A DNA stretch of 31,678 nucleotides, from NCBI GenBank assembly GCA_004335635.1, contig QAXH01002698.1, forward strand, positions 1-31,678, read 5' to 3'. Within the stretch, counting starts at the first letter, position 1; each line of letters begins with the position of its first letter. This document shows, in pieces, positions 19,180 to 29,006 of this stretch. Source of the stretch: Chloromonas sp. AAM2. Taxonomy: Eukaryota > Chlorophyta > Chlorophyceae > Chlamydomonadales > Chlamydomonadaceae. Under the pieces are notes generated by a model. The model was not told the origin of the DNA, made no database searches, and saw only the letters and a list, made by a program, of their open reading frames with translations. The position numbers and the translations under genes are program-made.

Positions 19180-21361
19180 ATGGCCCTGCATGCTGCAGCA
19201 CGAAACGGGGATGTCGCTGCCCTGATGGCAGCGGTTGCTGCAGGTCAGCCTCTGGATGACAAGGACAACCTGGCACGCACTCCACTCCACTTGGCCTCTT
19301 GGGCTGGAAAGACGGTGAGTGGAATTCATGGATGGGCTGGGACGACTGAGTTCACCGGTGAGGGGGCTGCAGAAAAAGAGTGTGCAACTCATGCATGGTA
19401 TGACTATCATGTTCCACACAGAACGTAAAATTGGCTCTTGCTGCGCGATGTGGGCATTAAATTCTGTTCACCGTAGTGCCAGAATGGCTGTACTTATGCA
19501 TGGACCTGCTGGCTCCCTATCACAACCTCTGGTTTGTGGGAAACAAGTAGACGCAGGATAGCCATTGCTGCTCCAAGCTGCTGGTCAGCCCCTTCACGCT
19601 TTCATGCAGCCTCCATGTCACAACTTTGGGCAGCCACTGCTCCACCTGTTTGTCCATCTTGCCGCTGACCTCACAGGAGATTGTACGGCTGCTGCTAGCT
19701 CACGGATGCAATGCTTCTGCCGCTGCTTCGGACGACGTCAATGCACTGCACTTCGCAGCGCAGAAGGGCCATGTAGAGCCAGTGAGGCTCCTGCTCAATG
19801 CGGGTATTCACGTGAACAGTCGCACTCGCAAGGGTGCAACAGCACTAGCCATGGCTGCGCAGAACGGTGGGTTGTGGGTGAATATCTAAGGGCTGGCACA
19901 GGTGGCAGAGCAGCCAAAGTTGGCTGTCTGTTGCTCAGCCACAGCTGCCCGCTGAGCCTTGCATGACATCATGCTGAACCCGGTTCAAGGGGCGCTCCGA
20001 ATATCTTGCAAGGAAAACGGCCCAAGACAGCTATATAATGGTGGTTATGATTGGACGCACACAAATCTCGTGGCACTTTTTCAAAGCCACGTGCAAGGGC
20101 ACTTTTCCGACTACTTTGCAACAGGGCAAGGTAGCTGGTGCCCTGATGCCGCATTGCAGGGCATGTGGAGGTTGTGAAGCTGCTGCTGCAGCGCAAGGCC
20201 AACCCCAGCACAGCCAACCACAAGGGCCAGACCCCACTGCAGCTCGCTAAAGGCGAAGAGGTGGGACCGTAAATCAGGCCTTGGATTGACATGCTCGGGG
20301 CACAGTCAGGTAGCCAGGAAACCCACTGTGCTAACGTCATATCGCCACACCAGATAATTGCCTGGCCACCATCTCCGGTGGATTAATACATAGTTGTCTC
20401 ATTGACCATGCAAACCACCCCTGGCTTTAGCAAGAGGATGCACTGTGCGAGCTGGTTCCAAACGTTGTGTAAATGTCAAGCTTGCACCATTCCCTTGATG
20501 TGTCAAGAGTGGGCGTGCTAGAGCAATTCGATCAACTGCCGTGTTGCTGCTGTCGTGGCATGTCGTACTCCCTGTCCATCTCACGCTGCTGCAGGTCAGG
20601 GAGCTGCTGCAGGCCAGAGTGGATGCGGGCGAAGAGGAGGGCTTGAAGGAGGCACCGGCAGAGGAGGACAGGCAACAAGACAACCCTGCACGTGCCAAAA
20701 AGCTGAGAGGGGCGCAGAAGGGTGGTAAAGTATTGAAAGCGCAACAGTCAGGTGGGGACATGGCCAAGCACTGTGACAGTCTGCCTGATGCACACGCACT
20801 GGCCTCACGTGTTATTGCAACGAGCCCTCACTGTCAATGTGCATTTTGGTGGGCGCGTCTTGCAACTTGCTCTCTCCTTGCTCGCCTCAACCCAGGAGCA
20901 GTGAACTCGGCACACACCAGTTGCTGAGTACCGCACTGAGTATTCTCACGCAGATGGTCACACATCTTTGAGACCTGCCTGCTGCTGTCTCAACATTTCA
21001 TCCAACCCCAGGCACCCTCTGCATGCATGCAGAGTGCGGCCCTCAGAACGATGCAGCCGAAGGGGAGGGCAACGTGGCACCTGAAGCGGAGGAGGAGGGC
21101 GAGCCTGTCATGATCGGACCAGCGCCGCCACCAGCACTGGCGGGCTTACCTGTCAGACAAGACAAGATTGCACAGCCTGCGGAGGCCACACAGGAGGATG
21201 ACCCAGGCCCTGCCGCTGCTCAGGATAGTGCCACGACTGCTGCTGCTACTGCTGGTGGTGGCGGTGGTGGTGAGAAACGAAGTGACAGCGAGCAGCTTGA
21301 CAAGCAGCCACCTGGCAAGAAGCAGAAGATTATTCTGAGCTTTGGGGACGAGGATGAATAA
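19180..21361 (+). CDS. ankyrin-repeat protein with acidic C-terminus
   Basis: Exons 19180-19314, 19677-19866, 20160-20260, 20595-20724 and 21012-21361 join in phase into 301 residues. About five ankyrin repeats fill residues 1 to about 160: MALHAAARNGDVAALMAAV, RTPLHLASWAGKTEIVRLLL, ALHFAAQKGHVEPVRLLLNA, ALAMAAQNGHVEVVKLLLQR and a degenerate TPLQLAKGEEVRELLQARV. Exon borders repeatedly cut the repeats at the turn between helices. The rest is charged and low-complexity (Glu/Ala/Pro-rich, a Gly run near 21252-21271) and ends in a basic patch plus KIILSFGDEDE. Ankyrin repeats bind partner proteins; the partner cannot be told. The tail suggests a nuclear or cytosolic protein (inference). Uncertain points are the start (19180 chosen because the first repeat begins there; 19030 also in frame), the exon 4 donor (20721 or 20724) and the exon 5 acceptor (21011 or 21032). 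Confidence 0.85.
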
Positions 21362-22480
21362 CTTGTATACGGCTCGATTTTTGAGTTGTGAATTGAGAGG
21401 CGTCACGTTTCAACATGACAACGTTTGTTTTGAAGTGGTACACAACACCGGTCTTAAGACCAACCCGCTTGATTCGTTTGACCAGACTGCTTTGATTACC
21501 ATCACCACTGCCTCAGTGGGTCACTGCTTCACTTGTGTTCCGACAACACACAGGGAGGTGTTGCTGCGAGCTGGGATCATGATGTGCGAGGATTGTCTGG
21601 TACCTTGAAAATTCTGTCATGATGGCAAGCTGTGATGCGTGTGTCCCACACATACGTGCAAACGTTGGGTTCGCACTGAGGCCTCAACCCCAAGTACATC
21701 ATTCGTGCCTGGTGAGGCTTCCTGCCTATCTTGACGAGCCTTGGAGGAGACACAGCACATGCCTGGTGCTCGAGGTGGTCTTGAAGGCTCAGTCTCAAGC
21801 TGCTGTTCATGCTAGAACTCAAACATTATACACTTGCTTAATTAAGCTACAGGCAGACAGGCCCCTGTAGCAGCACATGGGGCATTTCCTGCTTGACAGC
21901 ATTGTCAACCAGCAAAGGTTATCAACCCAAAAAACGTCGTTGATCCAAACATTCAGTTACCGTTGTCATTCCCCACCTGGCTGTGAGGCAGCCGTGAGGC
22001 AGCATACCTCGTCAAGCACTGTGTCAACCATGCCAGATATACTAACCCAGGCATCGGAGCGCTGCGCTGTGTGCAATAATCATCGTCAAGGCTCCAAAGC
22101 GTTTTGCCGAAACTCTATTGGCTTCGAGGCAGCGAGCTCAGCAGTAGCTGTGCGCGCACGACAATAGAAACGAGCTATTCTGCTAGCGCTTGCGACGCCA
22201 AGGAGTACCCCGGCGTCACATGCTGCTGACTGACCATCACCATCACGCTGGTGGTAGGCATTCCAGTGAACCGGCAAGCAGATTAATGCAGGCATGCACA
22301 TGTAACAGGCCAGTACGGAATGACTTTAGACATGTCTGAAAGGTCCTGGAGATACAAAGGGGTCAACCAGGGTTCTTATGAAAACAAACGTATTCTGGCC
22401 CCAGGCAGACACTTGGAAGGCTCTCTCTGGAGCAAACAACTAATGACCTCAGGCAGATACGACACGCCGACCCGCTGACA
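21362..22480. other. intergenic: ankyrin 3' UTR and bZIP upstream region
   Basis: No convincing gene is seen on either strand. A TGTAA at 22301-22305 is the first on the plus strand after the ankyrin stop and could be its poly(A) signal, though 940 nt is long. The frame of the bZIP first exon stays open upstream to 22382 without an ATG, so an additional 5' exon could splice in here. Confidence 0.5.
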
Positions 22481-25400
22481 ATGCCAGCAACTCTGTTCCT
22501 TGTCACGCATGCAACCATGCATCGTCATAGGCAGCCATGCAGGTGGGCATTCATGCATACTGCACGTGTTACCCATTGCTCTGTAGATGAGCTTCTGGAC
22601 CTTCTTGAGGACGAGCTCTCCACACAGTACTTAGACTCAACGGTGCAAAGGCACGAGGCACATGGCCGGGCACAAACCATCAAAACGGCACAGGGCCTGA
22701 GCCAACAGCAGTCTTTGGACTCTTCAATGCAACTGCCGCAGCATCATTACTCAAGCCACCTGCCATCGCTTGTCCGCCAGCCTGGCTCAGAGCAGCACCA
22801 CATCAGCTCACCTCTGCCCCAGCCTGCCGGCCCCAGCTTAGAAATGGGCCTTCCACGGTCTGCCGATGAGTGCTTACTCACTTCCGCCCCATCCTTTTCC
22901 ATCCCTGCCGCTTCCTCCTCAGCAGCACCTGTTCTCACTGTCCCACATCGCTCATCATCTCGCATGGCAAACAGGGCTCAGAGTCAGCCGTCCTCCTGGT
23001 TGACTGCACACCTGTCCAGCTCAGCAACGATTTCCGGTCTGAGCAACCCTCAGGCATCCGTTCCTATCCCTCTTGTGAGTTCAGGCATGTTGTGGTCCTG
23101 TGGCTGCAATCCATGGCGAGCGAGTTATCTCCATGTCAGCTGTGGACAGGTTTGACAGCCCCAGCAAAGTATGGTCCCAGAGATAGCATACACACACCGC
23201 AGTCGTGCACAAACACATTCTTCACGTTCATCATGTGACGTGATTGAACGCATCAGCGCACGACAGGAGCATCACACGCACGAAAAGAGAATTGTGACGC
23301 ACATCATGGCAAACATTGACACCACCTGTTCTGGCGCAGATTGAGCACACGCCAAGGTTTGACATCCAGACACGTGCCAACGCCTTTGACCCGGCGCAAC
23401 TTCAGCCCGAAAAGGCAAAGCGCATTGTGGCCAACCGACAGGTACCAGGGAGGAGGCCAGGCCATGCATCACTACACCTATGCACACAAGTTGCCCCACT
23501 TCACAGATGCTTTTCTGACAAGAGCTGCACATCCAACAACCAGATGAGGATCCATCTCCTGATTCTTAGCCATGCTGTTAATCATCAGCACTCCCCATCT
23601 GTTGTGCTGTTTCCTGTTGTCCACTGCTGTGCACAGAGCGCTATGCGGTCACGTCAGAAGAAGGTCAACTACATGTACAGCCTGCAGCAGGAAGTCCTGG
23701 CAGTATCACGGGAAGCACTGGTAAGACACTAGAACAGCAACGTAGTGCAGCAGGCCACTGCTTAGTACTCACCTGCATCATTTGTCTTGCCTCCAGATGC
23801 ACTGCCTATGGCCATGGCAAGCCCTGTTGACACTAGATTGGCAGAGGGGCTGCTCAGGGCAGCGTGGATATCAAGCCGTCAGGACACGAATCCTGCTTTG
23901 ATGATGGCCTGTTGGCAGGCTTATTATAAGTACTGCGGAATTCGTACTTCCGCCACACACGAGCCGCCAGAGGCCCGCTTCACACGCCCATTCCACGAGT
24001 GCACAAGTTTCTTTCGCACAACCCTGCCTGTTGTGCTTGTCCACCCTTACAGGCCATGCTTGAGGACACCCGGCAGCTAGCTCAGGCCCGCAGCGAGGCC
24101 CTGGCCCACGCCGACACACTGCGCCACCGCCTGTCCCTGCTGACCGCCCAGCTGGCCTCGCAGGAGCAGCACAACGCAGCGCTGGCCGCCCAGCGACAGG
24201 AGGTCAAGCAGTACACAGGTGATGACGGTGCTTTGGACTTCGCACCAGCAGTCTCTTGCAATGCGGGTATGATGATGTTGTGTGCTCGTGCTTGAGCCAT
24301 CTTCTGTTCCAGTTGTGGCGCGATACAGATGTAATAATATGCAAACTTCTTCAATTGCTCACAGACACGCTGCTGGCACAGCGCAAGCACAGGCGCAGCG
24401 AGGAGCCCACGGAGCAGCTCAAACCCCGGCCACAGCCTACCGGTCGCTTTGCAGGAAGCGGCAGCGCAACGGGTGATGGGCAGCCGTCAGGCATGGTATC
24501 ATCTGTGTCGTCAATGCCTCCAGGACAGCAAGCAGTGCTGAGCCATCCATCCTTTCAAGCGCCACAATCTACGCCTCACTCCGCCCAGCATCAGTTCCAG
24601 CCAACGGCATTGCAGCATGGGTTTCAGCAACCACAACAGCAGCGGCCATCGGCTGGAGCACCACAGAATCTGCACACAGCGTCGCTGGATGAGACATCAG
24701 GGGCAGCGCTCGCTTTCCTGTCGAGGGACTTGCCGCAACCGGCGGGCGGAGTTTTGCGAGGCTCCAAACACAGTCGTGCTTCATCCCTGCAGAGTGGGCT
24801 AGCAGGCAGTCGCGAGCAGCTGAACAAGCTCCCAGAGTCCACCCCGTCAGCATCAGGCCCGACAGGTGGCATCCTTGCCACTGTGTCTTGGACTAGCAGC
24901 CCGCCTCACACGCGCGTGCACACAGGACCCAGCAGCCCCTGCCCATCTCACACACACTCCCAGCACCAGCGACACGACTCGGATGGGCTGCATCCACAGG
25001 CTGGTACTGATGCTGGAGCGGCACAGGCAGGCACCGATACACACTGGCTTACAGGCAACAAGGATTTCTTGGGTTTGAACAGTGACGTGGGTGGCACAGT
25101 GCTAGGCGGCCTTCAGTTACAGGGTGGCATTGACGGCAGTGGCCGGTTGAGCCCTCACTTGGTACAACCCGAGTCTAATGCTAGCTTACAGAGGATGGGC
25201 TCGAATGGCATGGTGCATGGGGAGGGGTCACTGGTGCCCTCAGGGCACATAGGAGGTGGCCAGACGCCGCCAGCTGGATGCTCATTGGGACCCCCTCCTC
25301 GCCTGGGGCATCTAAACAGCGAGGGTGGCTGGACCGCCCACCCGTCCCCCGCCCTGGCTCACAGCCGGCTGCCCGCCTCTGTTCAGGACCCTCGTCGGTT

Positions 25401-26729
25401 TCTGGCGTACGAAGATCCCTCCCCACCAGAAACCGACAAAACTGATGGAGATCGTTCCGCAGGCGGCGTGCGTCCAGTGCGATCGGTTGTGATGGCTGAT
25501 TCCACCAGCCCAGCCGGACTGCTCTTGGGCCACAGCCTGCCTGATGGCGCTGCTGGCCTTGATAGCTTGGCTGGGCACAGCCCAGGCAGCGATGTTATGC
25601 TTGACAACCCTCTGGGCCTCATGCGTGGGTTGCTAGGCCATGCCGCTGCTCCATCATTCACACCTCTATCGGTCCACATGGCCCAGCAGAGCTTCGGCAA
25701 CTTGTCGTGCTTATGGAGTGTGGACGACCCTCCTTTGCCTGCTGATTTCAACCGTATGAGCATTGTATTGGAAGGCGGTGCGGCAAAGGGACCGGATAGC
25801 CAGACCATGAGCCAGGTGCGGCCAGGCTGCAAAATAAAAGCACACATGATCAATTGGCAGATGCTGAATTCAAGCACATGCCTTGAGCGCAGTAGTTGAC
25901 AGTTCAGTCGCAAAACATTCAAAACCAGTCAAACACGCCGGCTCGTCGATATGTAGCCACAGGGTTGACATGTCACAGTCGTTATTCTCACTCTGACGTC
26001 TTTCTGACGATCACATGCATACAATTCACAGGCCTGGAGGCCAGGACTTCACAACTCCGCAATGGCATGGGGCTTCAACAGCCAAAACATTCGAAACCAG
26101 TCAAACTTTTTTTCACATGCACGTTTTATGCACACTGCCACCTGCAGCTTGGCCTGCCTCTAGCATTGCCACTTATCGGTGTGATGCGCTGCCACGTGGC
26201 CACGTCCCAAGCTATGTGTTCGTTCGCTGGTGCCCTGCAGGTTGAGTTTGAACGCCATGTGGAGCGTTTGGGGGCAGGCCTGGCGCGGCTGTCACACGAC
26301 GAAGTCATGCGGGGGCCCTCCCGCCTGGCGTCGTGCAGCAACCTGGGTGCGCCCTACTTGTGCTGCCCAGGCAGCCCCCCGGTGCTGGGTGCAGGCACCA
26401 ACAACCAAAACGTGCACACCGACTGTACAGGCCAAGCACACTGTGCCGGCGATTGTGCAGGCGGTGGGCTTTGTACATCGCCACCTGTCGCTACTGAGTT
26501 AACGCTGCGGGCAAACAGGCAGGGATCTTGGTTGGGCAGTGGGCCTGGCGGTACGTTTCCTGGCTCTCCAGGCCAAGTGCGGCGCTGTAGGCTGTTGGTG
26601 CTGGGTGATGCAGGGCAGGAGTTGCAGGAGGCCCCTTCGGACCCCGGGGATGTGTCAGTGGGGGAGTCTGCGCTGCCGCAGGATGATCTCGAACGGCTGC
26701 TGAGAAACTCCGGCCTGGATATGATGTGA
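22481..26729 (+). CDS. bZIP transcription factor, plant group I (VIP1/RF2a-like)
   Basis: Exons 22481-23074, 23340-23441, 23637-23720, 24053-24218, 24365-25815 and 26241-26729 join in phase into about 961 residues. The basic region is KAKRIVANRQ (end of exon 2) plus SAMRSRQKK (exon 3). It satisfies the bZIP signature N-x7-R-x9-L with N230, R238 and L248. Heptad positions L248, V255, M262, L269, A276, L283, L290 form the zipper, continuing as a coiled coil to about residue 325. The PEKAKRIVANRQSA core places it with plant group I factors, which bind DNA as dimers and respond to osmotic or mechanical stress in land plants; that role is not shown here. The N-terminus has VDELLDLLEDELS. Residues 330-960 are Ser/Pro/Gln/Gly-rich and probably disordered, ending in VEFERHVERLGAGLARLSHD and an acidic tail. 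Land-plant relatives are roughly 300-550 residues, so this extension is unusual. The start is uncertain: later in-frame ATGs lie at 22517 and 22553, and an upstream exon is possible. Confidence 0.88.
25911..26106 (+). repeat. 24-bp direct repeat pair in bZIP intron 5
   Basis: CAAAACATTC plus AAACCAGTCAAAC occurs at 25911-25934 and 26083-26106 with one difference. The copies lie 172 bp apart within the intron 25816-26240. Confidence 0.75.
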
Positions 26730-29006
26730 GGCCAGGGTGGTGATATCGGCTGCTGCTCAGCGCCTGAATTGGTTGGTAGTGCAGAGCCGTCGGTTAAACC
26801 ATGATGTCATGGGTTCAACTATGGTGTGAGGGGAATGGCGCAGCAGGGCGGAGTGGATGACATTAGGCAAGGTGGGAGGGCAGAGCTGGGCGGTGTGGAA
26901 ACGCACACAAGAGTTGGCTAAAGTTTTGTTGTTCGCACACTGAGGGGGTTGCAGGGATTGCATGTGTGGGTAAGGCCAGCTGGGATTGTTGCCTCTACCA
27001 GCTAGCCGGTTAGTAGGCTGCAGCCTTGGTCTGCTTGGATGTTATGCACATTGGTTGACAGCTGTTCATCGGTTCATCTGCGTGGATTGATCAGCTTCTA
27101 TTGCTTGCGGACTCCTGCGCACCCGGGCGCGGGCACAGCCCTATCTAATGATCTGCCACTGGCACACAATGAACTTGGAGCACACCTGTGGAATCGTAGA
27201 AACATTGAGGCAGATGCGTAAGTAAGTTGTTTGATGACAAATAAAAGATGAGGTTGACTTCGCAGTAAAATAGCAGGAAGCACAGGTTTTTCAAGTAACG
27301 AGGAGCGAGCAAAGCGCTTGGTGAGAGGCATCCTGTTTTTTGGTGATCAAGTCCTTGAACTGCAACATCGCAAGTGATCTTATCGCGTGTATAGGCTGCA
27401 TCACCCAAGGCGGCAGCTGGCTTTTTCTGATGTTGTGGCGGCTGCTGTCTGCGCTGATCTTCAGCCGTTGTTTGGGCGGTATGCCCCAGGTGCAACATTT
27501 TGGCCTTGAGTTGGGTCTGACAGTTTGCGCAGGGCCTTGTCTGACGGAGGGAGAAGGGGGTTCTGATGAGCGTCGTTCAGCTGTGCCCGGCTGATGTTCA
27601 CGTGGTCAGAGGGAACCGCAAAAGGGAAGGGACTCCAACCCGTACAACCTATAAGTGAAGGGAATTGCGGGCAACCACACCCGCTCGACTGGCATTGACT
27701 TGAATGAATTTATTCAGCTGTCTAAGCATCTACACTCGTATGCATCATTGCATGCTGGTCATGACTCATGACGTGCAGGGAGACTTGAGGAACTCAAGAA
27801 TGTAGCAACCAGATGCAGACCTGTCTTCTACACTGTACCCTCACTAGTCTTAACACGAAAGCAGGCTCACACAGATATGTGGTCAATTTAAAACTGTGAA
27901 CGCCAACTGGGGTACAGTGTCATCAAACTGCTCTGCGTATTCTTGGGTATATGTATCTGATGGCAATGCGCACATGTTGCCAAATTTTGACTCCTGGTTT
28001 TGGCCTACACCATGGTGAAAACGTGCAAAGTTTGTACGCTGTTTTCCTTGGTTGCATGCAAAAACGCATGCCTGGCCAGCACCCATGCGGGAGGCTTTCG
28101 TTTGCATGGTTTCATCTCAACAACGCATGCCTGGCTAGCAAGCTTGCGGACAGCACTGGCCTTGAATGTGCACGAGCGTGCAAGGTGGTGTTCAAAGGTT
28201 TGAATAAAGCAGCTCGGATTGTGTGAAAGGAATGACCTAGCAGGATGTGGCCTGCACTGTGCATCGCTTTTGCATCATGCTCGTTGCCACACCCAGGCCG
28301 AGCAGACTACTGCAACATAGTGCACTTATTATGATAAAGTTTCCCTGGCTTGTTGTGTCCATTCTCGGCTGCTGCATTCGCAGAGCCCGGAAACGAGAAA
28401 AGCAGGTGTCTGCCATCCATTTGTGTACTGGTTCTGCCTGTCAGCAACTTGCAACTCTTTTTGAAAGGATACGATTTGTGAAAACCGCCATAACCACATG
28501 CAAGCCTCATCTGCTCATGCACATACACCTGGTTGCAAGTGCAAACGAGGCAAACAGGAAATCCACATCCGCTGAGATGCATGTTCGTGTTCAATATTTG
28601 GCCACAGGACAGCACGTGGTCAACCCAAATCCGACGTGTCAGCTTCTCATTGCTCATTCATTGCTCGTAAGAGCTTATAACAATCCTACTAGCTACTGGC
28701 TGCTCTGCGTGCGTCGCCAGACTCTCCTGCCACGGAATGCAAATCTACAATCTCAATCCATCCTGAGCGGCAATGGCTGCGTGCCAGGTGAGACCAGGAT
28801 CGCAGGCTTCTACTATCACAAGACTAATGTGCGTAAAGAATCGCCGCATTTGCGAGGAAATGCATCCCGTCGTATTGTATGTGGGTTTGGCCGCCATCCT
28901 TCAAGATGTTCCGGCTCATCCGGCGCAGTTGGACGCTAGGAATTGCTACTTGTTGACGGACAAGTGTCCGGCAACTCACTAGCACGCACGCATAGCCAAC
29001 ATACGT
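26730..29006. other. intergenic region after the bZIP gene
   Basis: It begins with the bZIP 3' UTR; no TGTAA was seen soon after the stop, but AATAAA lies at 27240-27245. The third dispersed-repeat copy is at 27620-27682. A direct repeat, ACGCATGCCTGGCCAGCA and its one-base variant, lies at 28064-28081 and 28123-28140. CpG-rich patches near 28830-28930 (both strands open) and a minus-strand frame ending at 27890 look faintly exon-like but could not be joined into a gene. Confidence 0.5.
27620..27682 (-). repeat. dispersed repeat, copy C (partial)
   Basis: On the minus strand this 63-bp segment matches the 3' half of copies A and B, with CCCTTCACTTATAGGTTG and ACGGGTTGGAGTCCCTTCCC. The 5' half is missing or diverged beyond recognition. 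Confidence 0.7.

Noticed and set aside
27890..28003. Minus-strand frame ending in EYAEQFDDTVPQLAFTVLN, resembling a last exon
   Set aside because: It has a plausible acceptor but no upstream exon with matching phase or recognisable family, so it is not listed as a gene.
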